From: Armatimonadota bacterium
Lineage (GTDB): Bacteria; Armatimonadota; HRBIN16
Assembly (NCBI GenBank): GCA_028275265.1
Contig: JAPWUZ010000124.1
Location: forward strand, 1 to 7,550
Direction: 5' to 3'
DNA length: 7,550 nucleotides
Shown: piece after piece, positions 1 through 7,550 of the stretch
Layout: each line of letters begins with the position of its first letter
Numbering within the stretch: position 1 is the first letter of the stretch
Program-made: the position numbers and the translations under genes
The notes under the pieces: model-generated
Databases searched by the model: none
What the model was told of the DNA's origin: nothing
The model's input: only the letters and a program-made list of their open reading frames with translations

Positions 1-1
1 G

Positions 2-1276
2 TTTCCGGTCTGTGTGGACTTCCGCACGGGCGAGCCAGTGCGTATCGCTGGCGCTTCCGCAGAAGTAGAAATCTCGCCCTATCGTCCGGTCGTGCTTCTT
101 CTGAAGTCACGGGGCTGGAAGACGATTCCGCACCGACCTCGCGGCGTCACAACGCCTCTGTCTGCAACCGAACGCTGTCAGATACTACCGGACGGCACCG
201 TGCGCGCGTTTGAAGCGGAGCGATGGTTTGTGGAAACGCCGGAGGGGCGGCTGGACGATGTTTTTCGAGATTACCGCGTGCAGGTGAAGCCTGGCGAGAG
301 GTTCATAGACGCACTGCCCGTGCTGAAGCGGGCATGGCACCCCGTGGAAGAGGGTTTGCTGGACGGGGCGGAAACAGCAAACCTCGGCGTGGTCTGGACA
401 GATGGGCAGGAGCTGTGTCTGTCGGTGGAAGTCGCCAAAGCGGCTGAGGTGCACATAGAGGACAGGCGTCTGGACGGCAAACAGGTCGACCTGGTGGTGA
501 AACCGCGCGAGGCATACAGGCTGGGCAGAAGAGCGGTGGTTCCGCTTCAAAACGGAAGTATGCTGATGACACCGCTGTTTGTGCATCTGCGCAGTGGAGG
601 TTTTACTGTGAGCCTCGCGCGTCGGCATGGCGGACTGCCCTCGGTGTGGCAATCACGGGATGGCAGGGTACTGCGATTGCAGGATGGCGACCTGTATACC
701 GATTGGGGACTGGTCAATGGCGGTTACGCTTCTGCCGATGGTGAAACCAACCCGCGCTTGCGAGTGGAGCGCGGAGCACAGGTGCACTTCGAGGGGTGGC
801 TGCGTCACCGAGCATGGAACGGCGTGCAGTCCTGTCCTGTTGCTTCGCCGGGCACTCGCTATCGCCTGAGTTATGCGCTTCAGGCGGATGGGGTGTTGAA
901 GATAACGCTCGGTGTGACCCCGCAGAGCGAGAAGGGCGAGACGCGGGCTTTTTTTGCCCTGCGCCTGCCGTTGCGCGGGTTCAGAAGATGGCGGCGTGGC
1001 TCTGAGGGAGGAGTTGCCGGTGAACGTACCGGCGTACGCCTCGGCGAGCGGCGGGGGGATGGGTCCGTTCCTCTCGGTGTCGAGACAGAGGCAGGGGTAC
1101 TGAAGGTACAGCGTGTGCGCGGCTTGCAGAATACCTTCCTCATCGATTCCGGCAACGGCGAGGCGGTGCTGTTTCTGGCGCTGCTGGACGGAGAGCCGGT
1201 TGACCTGCGCGCGGCGCAAGAGTGGGCTGGGGAGGTATGGTTGTGCCTCGAGAACCTTCCTCTGGGTATACTGTGA
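2..1276 (+). CDS. Hypothetical protein, C-terminal part (5' end outside window)
   Basis: The frame is open from base 2 to a TGA at 1274-1276, so the true start lies upstream; the GTG at 14 is only the first possible start inside the window. I do not recognise the family. The first visible residues (a TGEPV turn, then a short strand series ending PYRPVVLLL) resemble the closing beta-sandwich of many secreted glycoside hydrolases, so a carbohydrate-related protein is possible but unproven. The rest is beta-rich with many aromatic and charged residues. No transmembrane segment or catalytic motif is evident. Codons 980-1078 give an unnatural Arg/Gly-rich stretch, whereas the next frame reads like real protein there (see the separate entry), so the printed translation is probably wrong for about 33 residues. 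The stop lies 23 nt before hemH on the same strand, suggesting co-transcription. Confidence 0.75.
   Translation, partial: FPVCVDFRTGEPVRIAGASAEVEISPYRPVVLLLKSRGWKTIPHRPRGVTTPLSATERCQILPDGTVRAFEAERWFVETPEGRLDDVFRDYRVQVKPGERFIDALPVLKRAWHPVEEGLLDGAETANLGVVWTDGQELCLSVEVAKAAEVHIEDRRLDGKQVDLVVKPREAYRLGRRAVVPLQNGSMLMTPLFVHLRSGGFTVSLARRHGGLPSVWQSRDGRVLRLQDGDLYTDWGLVNGGYASADGETNPRLRVERGAQVHFEGWLRHRAWNGVQSCPVASPGTRYRLSYALQADGVLKITLGVTPQSEKGETRAFFALRLPLRGFRRWRRGSEGGVAGERTGVRLGERRGDGSVPLGVETEAGVLKVQRVRGLQNTFLIDSGNGEAVLFLALLDGEPVDLRAAQEWAGEVWLCLENLPLGIL
977..1082 (+). other. Probable compensating frameshift segment inside the first gene
   Basis: Between about 977 and 1080 the long frame yields an Arg/Gly-rich run (for example RGFRRWRRGSEGG), while the frame one base later yields a balanced sequence containing LREELPVNVPAY and SGGGMGPFLSV. 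Counting by eye, third codon positions are G or C in 27 of 34 codons in the shifted frame (978-1079) but only 18 of 33 in the long frame. Upstream of 977 the shifted frame turns Cys-rich and implausible, and downstream it stops at TGA 1101-1103. The simplest reading is one extra base near the GCGCGGG at 973-979 and one missing base between the six-G run at 1053-1058 and about 1082. This may be assembly error or real mutation; the first and last parts of the gene stay in the same frame. Confidence 0.6.
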
Positions 1277-1287
1277 GTAGAATGCAG

Positions 1288-1293
1288 AGGAGG
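1288..1293 (+). promoter_or_regulatory. Shine-Dalgarno of hemH, fixes start at 1300
   Basis: AGGAGG at 1288-1293 is followed by a 6-nt spacer and ATG at 1300. The in-frame upstream ATGs at 1222, 1237 and 1282 have no comparable site, and the one at 1282 overlaps this element. The protein from 1300 also begins exactly where ferrochelatases begin (WHVLVMAYGTP). Confidence 0.85.
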
Positions 1294-1299
1294 TGTGTG

Positions 1300-2211
1300 A
1301 TGAGCGACTGGCACGTGCTGGTGATGGCTTATGGGACGCCTCGCACGCTGGACGAGGTGGAGCCATATTATACCCACATCCGTCGGGGACGCCCTCCCTC
1401 GGCGGAGCAGCTGGAAGACCTCGTGCGTCGCTATCAGGCGATTGGTGGGGTCTCGCCTTTGCAGGAGATTACCCTGCGGCAGGCGGCGGCGGTGGAGAGG
1501 GCACTGCGCCAGCGCGGCTGGACAGGTACGATGTATCTCGGGATGAAACATTGGCATCCCTTCATCGCCGAGGCGGTCGAGCAGATGGCGCAAGAGGGTG
1601 TACAAAAGGCAGTGGGAGTCGTGCTGGCGCCGCACTACTCTCGAATGAGCATCGGCACCTACATCGACTATGCCGAGCAGGCGCGTCAACGGTTTGCGCC
1701 CGCGATGGAGCTTCGTTACGTGGAACGGTGGGGCAGTCATCCCCTGTTCATCCGAGCAGTGGCGCAAAAGGTGCAAGAGGCACTGGCGGACTGGAAACCG
1801 GAAGAGACAATGGTAGTTTTCAGCGCGCACAGCTTGCCTGAGCGCATTCGTCAGTGGGATGATCCCTACGAGCGCGAGCTGCTGGACAGCGCGCAAGCAG
1901 TAGCACGGCTTCTCGGATTACCAAACTGGACGTTCGCCTTTCAGAGCGCAAGTGCCACTGGCGAGCCGTGGTTGGGACCGGACATTCTGGAGCGTATCGA
2001 GGAGATAGCGCAGACCACGACTTACCGCCAGATGGTGTTCTGCGCGATTGGCTTCGTGGCAGACCATCTGGAGGTGCTTTACGACCTGGATATCGAGACG
2101 AGGCGGAAGTGCGAATCGTTGGGGGCGCAGTATCGTCGTGCGGCTTCGCTGAACGATGACCCCTTGATGGCAGAAGCAGTGGCGGATGTGGTGCTATCGG
2201 CGATGCGATAA
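1300..2211 (+). CDS. hemH: Ferrochelatase (probably coproporphyrin III type)
   Basis: This 303-aa enzyme inserts Fe2+ into a porphyrin in the late steps of heme synthesis, in the cytoplasm or at the membrane face. It aligns along its whole length with the roughly 310-aa Bacillus subtilis enzyme as I remember it. MAYGTP is at residues 9-14, YTHIRRGR at 24-31, IGGVSPL at 48-54, LAPHYS at 109-114, SAHSLPE at 175-181, PWLGPD at 223-228 and GFVADHLEVLYD at 251-262. His177 and Glu258 correspond to the conserved metal-insertion residues His183 and Glu264 of B. subtilis. Tyr11 matches the tyrosine in the active site of coproporphyrin ferrochelatases (CpfC), so the substrate is probably coproporphyrin III rather than protoporphyrin IX. 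No C-terminal membrane helix or iron-sulfur cysteine set is present. It follows the first gene by 23 nt and is probably in its operon; no other heme gene is in view. Confidence 0.97.
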   Translation: MSDWHVLVMAYGTPRTLDEVEPYYTHIRRGRPPSAEQLEDLVRRYQAIGGVSPLQEITLRQAAAVERALRQRGWTGTMYLGMKHWHPFIAEAVEQMAQEGVQKAVGVVLAPHYSRMSIGTYIDYAEQARQRFAPAMELRYVERWGSHPLFIRAVAQKVQEALADWKPEETMVVFSAHSLPERIRQWDDPYERELLDSAQAVARLLGLPNWTFAFQSASATGEPWLGPDILERIEEIAQTTTYRQMVFCAIGFVADHLEVLYDLDIETRRKCESLGAQYRRAASLNDDPLMAEAVADVVLSAMR

Positions 2212-2213
2212 AC

Positions 2214-2237
2214 GAAAAGCGGGGCTCACGCCCCGCT
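2214..2237 (-). terminator. Intrinsic terminator on the minus strand
   Basis: An 8-bp perfect stem (AGCGGGGC, GUGA tetraloop of GNRA type, GCCCCGCU) spans 2237 to 2218 read on the minus strand and is followed at once by TTTTCG. On the plus strand the stem is preceded by AAAA but followed by GAAGG, so it is a poor terminator for hemH. It closes the short minus-strand transcript below and would also stop read-through from the DUF255 gene. Confidence 0.85.
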
Positions 2238-2265
2238 GAAGGTCGGCTGGCGAGCCAGGGCGGCT

Positions 2266-2325
2266 GTTCATAACCCCCCTGCTAAAACGGTTCGCCACAC
2301 CGTTCATGGCAGACCGGGCTAAAAC
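2266..2325 (-). repeat. Two tandem copies of a GTTTTAGC-N(9-10)-ATGAAC module
   Basis: On the minus strand GTTTTAGC (2325-2318) is followed after 10 nt by ATGAAC (2307-2302), and a second GTTTTAGC (2288-2281) is followed after 9 nt by ATGAAC (2271-2266). The copies lie 36-37 nt apart; the sequence between the two conserved blocks differs. Each GTTTTAGC sits on the 3' side of a hairpin stem. The arrangement suggests a duplicated structural or binding module within the small RNA. Confidence 0.55.
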
Positions 2326-2361
2326 AGCCTAGCCCTCCCAATCACCTCGTTTGTCTGCCAT
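2306..2361 (-). promoter_or_regulatory. Start-codon-sequestering stem with nested hairpin
   Basis: A perfect 9-nt inverted repeat, ATGGCAGAC at 2306-2314 and GTCTGCCAT at 2353-2361, encloses 38 nt. In the minus-strand RNA it hides the first three codons of the ten-codon ORF. The interior carries a 6-bp hairpin (2316-2321 with 2330-2335). The Shine-Dalgarno itself remains single-stranded outside the stem. Confidence 0.6.
2329..2361 (-). CDS. Ten-codon ORF (leader-peptide-like) with a very strong ribosome binding site
   Basis: ATG at 2361-2359 opens a 10-codon frame encoding MADKRGDWEG, ended by TAG at 2331-2329. GGAGG lies at 2375-2371, giving a 9-nt spacer, within a longer perfect anti-16S match. 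No other frame in the region has such a signal. The start codon lies in a 9-bp stem with 2314-2306 and the stop codon lies in the nested hairpin, so translation and folding should exclude each other. After the TAG the same frame stays open for 44 more codons, but these run through the terminator and into the hemH 3' end, so I do not consider them coding. I know no homologue. It could equally be a ribosome-binding decoy with an accidental ORF. Confidence 0.4.
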   Translation of the reverse strand: MADKRGDWEG

Positions 2362-2385
2362 AGGGCACCACCTCCTTTCGGAAGC

Positions 2386-2411
2386 AGTATGCCATATTTC
2401 CGGGGGCATTG

Positions 2412-2415
<4 letters not shown>
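2386..2415 (-). promoter_or_regulatory. Sigma70-type promoter of the small RNA
   Basis: On the minus strand TTGACA (2415-2410, full consensus) is followed by an 18-nt spacer and CATACT (2391-2386, four of six matches), with a TGG just upstream that fits an extended -10. The start would fall near 2379. The -35 box contains the TGA stop codon of the DUF255 gene (2414-2412). The pilin promoter in this window has the same TTGACA and the same 18-nt spacing, which supports the call. Confidence 0.65.
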
Positions 2416-4667
<2,252 letters not shown>

Positions 4668-4688
4668 GTTGAACACTTCTCCTTCTTC

Positions 4689-4702
4689 CCGCGCGAGCGC
4701 GG
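4689..4702 (-). promoter_or_regulatory. Small leader hairpin before the DUF255 gene
   Basis: CCGCG/CGCGG with a 4-nt loop forms a 5-bp GC-only stem in the predicted leader, four bases upstream of the Shine-Dalgarno core (4684-4679). It may only insulate the ribosome site; no regulator can be named. Confidence 0.35.
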
Positions 4703-4715
4703 CTGATGTATCGCT

Positions 4716-4721
4716 ATTGTA
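4716..4721 (-). promoter_or_regulatory. Candidate -10 box for the DUF255 gene
   Basis: TACAAT on the minus strand (4721-4716) matches TATAAT at five of six positions and would start a leader of about 40 nt. No good -35 hexamer lies 16-19 nt upstream, so this is a weak call. It lies after the pilin terminator, consistent with a separate transcription unit. Confidence 0.4.
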
Positions 4722-4776
4722 CCCTATTTTGGGGCTGATGGATAGGTGAAAGACGTTGGCAGACGGGAGAACCCAA

Positions 4777-4821
4777 CCCCGCCGCTCCGGATGGGCAGGC
4801 ACCTTCCCGAAGCGGGCGGGG
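4777..4821 (-). terminator. Terminator-like hairpin downstream of the pilin gene
   Basis: On the minus strand CCCCGCCCGCTTCGG (4821-4807) pairs with CCGGAGCGGCGGGG (4790-4777): 14 pairs with one bulged C and one G-U pair, and a 16-nt loop. It begins 26 nt after the pilin stop. The tail reads TTGGGTTCT, a poor U-tract, so termination may be partial. Confidence 0.6.
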
Positions 4822-4847
4822 CTGTTTCGTGTAGTCGACACGCATAG

Positions 4848-5564
4848 CTAGCGCTGCGGGTCGTACCAGTCTATCGTGGGTGGCTGCCCTGGGGTTTGCT
4901 GCCACGTCTGCTCAAAGCGATGCCACTTGGCGTGACCGTCCACGAACACGTAGTTCGCACCGCCCTGGTGGCGGCGGATAGCCACACTGCGTGGCTCCCA
5001 TGCTTCGTCGTCCCATTCGGCCTCATGCTCCTCCGAGCCCGGCCCAAACTCCGGCACTTTCGTGGGGTTTCCCCATGCCGCTGCCACGAAATGGTCGTCC
5101 GGTACCTGGTCTCCTAATTCGGCAACCACCACGCATTGCGCCGGGTTATTCACACCACCGAGACGGATACCGTAGTACGGCGGATGGTCTGCAGTCAGAT
5201 AAGCGTTCAGCCCGTAAGAAGCCACGCGCGAGGTGGGGTCATCGTCGTTCCAGAGGGGACTGCTGTCGGAGGGACAGCGGTTTAACAGCTGCGTCTTCAC
5301 GTAGGGCTGGCAGCTCTTCAGCCAGCCTGGTCCCGTCGGATGATGCCCACCGCCGTATTCATGCGGTTCGGTCAGTGGGAATCCTTCGTCCCAATCCTGC
5401 ACATACATCGCGATAGCGATGCCCATCTGCCTGCAGTTGGACAGGCAGGAAACCGAGCGTGCTTTCTCGCGTGCCTGCGAGAAAACAGGGAAAAGTATCG
5501 CTGCCAGTATCGCGATAATCGCGATAACCACCAGCAGTTCGATGAGCGTGAATGCGCGTCTCAT
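4848..5564 (-). CDS. Type II secretion/type IV pilin-like protein with H-X9-DG C-terminal motif (DUF1559 type)
   Basis: The 238-aa protein starts MRRAFTLIELLVV, a class III prepilin leader cleaved before Phe5, with the conserved Glu at mature position 5 (residue 9) and a hydrophobic helix to about residue 28. An FPVF.QAREKAR extension follows, typical of Armatimonadota-style pseudopilins. The C-terminal part carries the H-X9-DG signature: His199 and Asp209-Gly210 (DGH). Such proteins are exported to the membrane and cleaved by a prepilin peptidase; copies are usually numerous per genome and individual functions are unknown. The residue before the cleavage site is Ala rather than the usual Gly. 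Cys40 and Cys44 (SCLSNC) give one more cysteine than the common SCLSN pattern. The start at 5564 is fixed by the leader and by GGAGG at 5573-5569; the frame upstream to 5729 has no such support and runs across the promoter. Confidence 0.93.
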   Translation of the reverse strand: MRRAFTLIELLVVIAIIAILAAILFPVFSQAREKARSVSCLSNCRQMGIAIAMYVQDWDEGFPLTEPHEYGGGHHPTGPGWLKSCQPYVKTQLLNRCPSDSSPLWNDDDPTSRVASYGLNAYLTADHPPYYGIRLGGVNNPAQCVVVAELGDQVPDDHFVAAAWGNPTKVPEFGPGSEEHEAEWDDEAWEPRSVAIRRHQGGANYVFVDGHAKWHRFEQTWQQTPGQPPTIDWYDPQR

Positions 5565-5586
5565 TTCTCCTCCCTGTAACACGTTT

Positions 5587-5614
5587 TTGAAAAAGGTAGC
5601 AAACACATTATACC
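5587..5614 (+). promoter_or_regulatory. Possible promoter for the heparinase-family gene
   Basis: TTGAAA (5587-5592), a 16-nt spacer and TATACC (5609-5614) form a moderate plus-strand promoter that shares bases 5609-5612 with the -10 box of the divergent pilin promoter. The leader would be about 80 nt. No better plus-strand candidate is visible between 5615 and 5702. Confidence 0.35.
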
Positions 5615-5636
5615 TGCCATGCAATGGCTGTGTCAA
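5607..5636 (-). promoter_or_regulatory. Consensus sigma70-type promoter of the pilin gene
   Basis: On the minus strand TTGACA (5636-5631) and TATAAT (5612-5607), both perfect consensus, are separated by 18 nt. Transcription would start near 5600, leaving a leader of about 36 nt to the ATG at 5564. This predicts strong expression unless repressed. Confidence 0.85.
5616..5628. promoter_or_regulatory. Palindrome in the pilin promoter spacer (possible operator)
   Basis: GCCAT-GCA-ATGGC is a perfect inverted repeat with 5-nt arms lying wholly between the -35 and -10 boxes. A repressor bound here would block the promoter. The arms are short, so chance is not excluded. Confidence 0.35.
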
Positions 5637-5702
5637 TCGGGCCAAGGCGTCCGCAGGATTACCATCCGCTCGCTGGCTAATAAACTCACGGAGGGTGTAT
5701 GC

Positions 5703-7550
5703 ATGGGCGGGTGGAAATGGAAACTTCACCGAATAAAGGCGATGTCGCCCGGAGAGATTGCGGTTCGGGCATGGCGAGCGGTTCGTGACAAAGCGGTGTC
5801 CGTCGGTATCCTGCGACCTTATCCTGCAGACCCCTTGGAGTGCTGTCGCTACGCCTGGCGCGAAGATGCCAGCACGGTGTATGAACGCTTTCTGAGGCAG
5901 TTTCCCTGCTCACGCTATCCCCACGACACGTGGTGCGAGTTCCTGTACAAATACCACCCCGAACATGTTGGGGCGGTTTTGGCGCAGGCAGAAGCCATTC
6001 TGCAGGGAAGGATGCGTGTGTTGGGTTTTGAGGTGCAGACCGAGGTTCCGCCGCGCTGGTTCCGGAACTACGTGCAGGGTGGGGAATGGCAGGCTCTGCC
6101 CGCAGAGCGCATCGACTACCGCCGCGGCGATGTTGCCGGAGGAGTGCGCTACTGCTGGGAACTCAACCGACATGGTTACTTCCTGAAGCTGGCGCAAGCC
6201 TGGCTGCTGACCCGTGACCAGCGTTTTGCGGAGCGGCTGCTGACAGACTGGGTGGACTGGATAGCCCACAACCCGCCCCGTTTTGGGGTCAACTGGACGA
6301 GTATGCTGGAATGCGCCCTGCGCATCCACAACTGGTGCTGGAGCCTGTGGCTGGTGGCAGGTTGTGACCTGTTCCACGATGAGGCACTGCAGCAGATACT
6401 GGGCAGTCTGTGGCAGCAGACCGCCGAGATTTCGATGAATCTCTCACTCGGCTCGTCCGCAAACAACCATCTCATTGGGGAGGCGGCGGGGATGTGGACG
6501 TTTTCCTGTCTGTTTCCCACTGCTCGCCATGTGCACCGCTGGATGCACACGGCTCACCGCATTCTCTCGCGCGAAATCCCCCGCCAGATTACCCCCGACG
6601 GCGTGACCGTGGAACAGGCAGTTCACTATCAGGTTTTCGTGATGGAGATGGCTCTGCACGCCGAAAGCATCGCGAGGCAAATCGGCATGCCGTTCCCTGA
6701 GGAGTACGCCCAGCGGATGCTGGCTTCGGCACAGTTTTTGCAGGCAATGACCGACTGCGCAGGGCACGTGCCCCATATCGGTGATAGCGACGATGCGGAG
6801 GTTTTGCCCTTTTGCCCGGACGAGGCGCACCCTGAGGCAACGGTAGTGGACGCCGCAGGTGCGCTATATGAACACGCTGCGCCAACGACTCTCAAAGCCG
6901 CTTTCCTGAGCGCACAGCCCGTTCGCGGGGAGCAGAGTGTAAAAACGGCAATCCCCAGCTGCCTGTTTGCCGAGGGCGGATACGCTGTGATGCGCGACGA
7001 GGATGGCACGCGAGTGGCGGTGATAGACTGCGGGCAGCTGGGATGGGGTTCCATCGCTGCCCACGCACACGCGGATGCTCTCTCCCTGACGTTGAGCGTG
7101 TACGGACAGCCCGTGCTGGTGGACGCGGGCACTTACTGCTACCATGATGAACCGTTGTGGCGCGACGCCTTCCGCAGCACGCGTTATCATAACACCGTCT
7201 GTGTGGACGGCAAAGACCAGAGCGAAATGCTGGGTGCGTTCCTGTGGGGAGCGCGGGCGAACGTCCAGATACATCGGTGGCATACTTCCGCCCTTACGGA
7301 TATGTTATGCGCTTCCCACGATGGCTACCGACGCATCGGAGCTGGCGAGCATATCCGCTGGTTATACTGGCTGAAAAAGGACATTTGGCTGGCGGTGGAC
7401 GAAGTGAAACAGAGCGAAGGGCATTGCGTGGAACAATGCTGGTTATTTTCACAGGCTTGCGTCCTGCAGGCAGAGGGTGATAGAATGCAGATATGCTGTG
7501 CGAAAGCTCCGCTGTGGGTGCAACCGATACCGGCAGTGCAGTTGCGGCAG
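5703..7550 (+). CDS. Heparinase II/III-family polysaccharide lyase-like protein (3' end outside window)
   Basis: 616 codons are open to the window edge without a stop; family members are often 600-700 aa, so little is missing. An alpha-helical toroid-like part (about 100-390) is rich in Trp and carries SSANNH (251-256) and the Tyr of VHYQVF (Tyr309), placed like the catalytic Asn/His and Tyr of heparinases II and III. The beta-sandwich part (from about 420) has AAHAHAD, with His454 and His456, then LVDAGTY (Asp474) and STRYHNT (His496). By comparison with heparinase II, His454 would be catalytic and His456, Asp474 and His496 metal ligands; the 18-residue gap from His456 to Asp474 equals that of the model enzyme. 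The N-terminus (residues 14-28, MSPGEIAVRAWRAVR) resembles family members found in exopolysaccharide clusters. No signal peptide is seen, so secretion is uncertain. The substrate (uronic-acid polysaccharide) is inferred only. GGAGG at 5690-5694 lies 8 nt before the ATG. Confidence 0.9.
   Translation, partial: MGGWKWKLHRIKAMSPGEIAVRAWRAVRDKAVSVGILRPYPADPLECCRYAWREDASTVYERFLRQFPCSRYPHDTWCEFLYKYHPEHVGAVLAQAEAILQGRMRVLGFEVQTEVPPRWFRNYVQGGEWQALPAERIDYRRGDVAGGVRYCWELNRHGYFLKLAQAWLLTRDQRFAERLLTDWVDWIAHNPPRFGVNWTSMLECALRIHNWCWSLWLVAGCDLFHDEALQQILGSLWQQTAEISMNLSLGSSANNHLIGEAAGMWTFSCLFPTARHVHRWMHTAHRILSREIPRQITPDGVTVEQAVHYQVFVMEMALHAESIARQIGMPFPEEYAQRMLASAQFLQAMTDCAGHVPHIGDSDDAEVLPFCPDEAHPEATVVDAAGALYEHAAPTTLKAAFLSAQPVRGEQSVKTAIPSCLFAEGGYAVMRDEDGTRVAVIDCGQLGWGSIAAHAHADALSLTLSVYGQPVLVDAGTYCYHDEPLWRDAFRSTRYHNTVCVDGKDQSEMLGAFLWGARANVQIHRWHTSALTDMLCASHDGYRRIGAGEHIRWLYWLKKDIWLAVDEVKQSEGHCVEQCWLFSQACVLQAEGDRMQICCAKAPLWVQPIPAVQLRQ

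Larger units (their letters stand above)
2214..2379 (-). ncRNA. Candidate structured small RNA, or tiny mRNA, of about 165 nt
   Basis: The space between convergent hemH and the DUF255 gene holds a complete minus-strand unit: promoter at 2415-2386, predicted start near 2379 and terminator at 2237-2214. Read 5' to 3' it has: AAAGGAGGTG at 2378-2369, complementary to the usual 16S rRNA 3' tail; ATGGCAGAC (2361-2353) pairing with GTCTGCCAT (2314-2306), 9 bp; nested inside, GGGCTA/TAGCCC (2335-2330 with 2321-2316, 8-nt loop); AACGGT/ACCGTT (2304-2299 with 2291-2286, 7-nt loop); AGCAGGG/CCCTGGCT (2283-2277 with 2260-2253, one bulge); then the terminator. Such dense pairing is what one expects of a functional RNA. 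It resembles no riboswitch, 6S, tmRNA, SRP or RNase P signature I know. Alternatives are a leader peptide with attenuator-like folding or a tiny peptide mRNA. Its boundaries are inferred. Confidence 0.6.

Noticed and set aside
653..1896. Long minus-strand ORFs (237 and 338 aa) opposite the first gene and hemH
   Set aside because: They are Arg/His/Pro/Ser-rich, match no family, lack ribosome sites and overlap convincing plus-strand genes; typical shadows in GC-rich DNA.
2218..2237. The same hairpin as a terminator for hemH
   Set aside because: On the plus strand no U-tract follows the stem, so it is assigned to the minus strand only; a weak bidirectional role cannot be excluded.
2266..2325. 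Tandem module as a CRISPR fragment
   Set aside because: Only two short, split copies with partly paired flanks and no spacer-repeat regularity or cas gene.
2194..2328. Continuation of the ten-codon frame past TAG for 44 codons, suggesting stop-codon read-through
   Set aside because: The stretch crosses the intrinsic terminator and the hemH 3' end, and its open state is likely chance; no read-through signal can be shown.
5910..7283. Several minus-strand ORFs of 124-167 aa opposite the heparinase-family gene
   Set aside because: The plus frame carries all conserved lyase motifs without interruption; the antisense frames overlap one another and lack ribosome sites.

Overview
The window looks like a piece of a thermophile-like, GC-rich (about 60 % by eye) Armatimonadota genome, probably from a hot-spring or soil lineage. 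The best taxonomic clue is the type II pseudopilin-like protein at 4848-5564. Its N-terminal helix (FTLIELLVVIAIIAILAAIL) runs into an FPVF.QAREKAR segment and it ends with an H-X9-DG signature, a style that is very abundant in Armatimonadota and Planctomycetes-like bacteria. The assignment is inference from style, not a database match.

Layout, left to right. (1) 2-1276 (+): the C-terminal part of a large beta-rich protein of unknown function, cut by the window edge. An internal stretch at about 977-1080 appears to be read in the wrong frame (compensating frameshifts). (2) 1300-2211 (+): ferrochelatase hemH/cpfC, 23 nt downstream with a strong Shine-Dalgarno, probably co-transcribed with the first gene. 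(3) 2214-2415 (-): a compact, self-contained transcription unit between the two convergent genes. It has a sigma70-type promoter whose -35 overlaps the stop codon of the upstream gene, a perfect 10-nt complement to the usual 16S rRNA 3' tail, a ten-codon ORF whose start is buried in a 9-bp stem, two more hairpins, a repeated sequence module and an intrinsic terminator. It matches no RNA family I can name and is the most interesting element here. (4) 2412-4667 (-): a DUF255/YyaL (SPATA20-like) thioredoxin-fold plus alpha/alpha-toroid protein whose C-terminus has been replaced by a DsbD-alpha-like domain. (5) 4668-4847: terminator of the pilin gene, then promoter and leader of the DUF255 gene. 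(6) 4848-5564 (-): pseudopilin-like DUF1559/H-X9-DG protein driven by a promoter with both hexamers at consensus. (7) 5565-5702: divergent promoter region with a palindrome inside the pilin promoter spacer. (8) 5703-7550 (+): a heparinase II/III-family polysaccharide lyase-like protein, cut by the right edge.

The genes do not form one pathway: heme synthesis, an orphan redox protein, a secreted pilin-like protein and a polysaccharide lyase sit next to each other as separate units. hemH is a monofunctional, soluble, Firmicutes-type enzyme with the tyrosine typical of coproporphyrin ferrochelatases. No other heme gene is visible.
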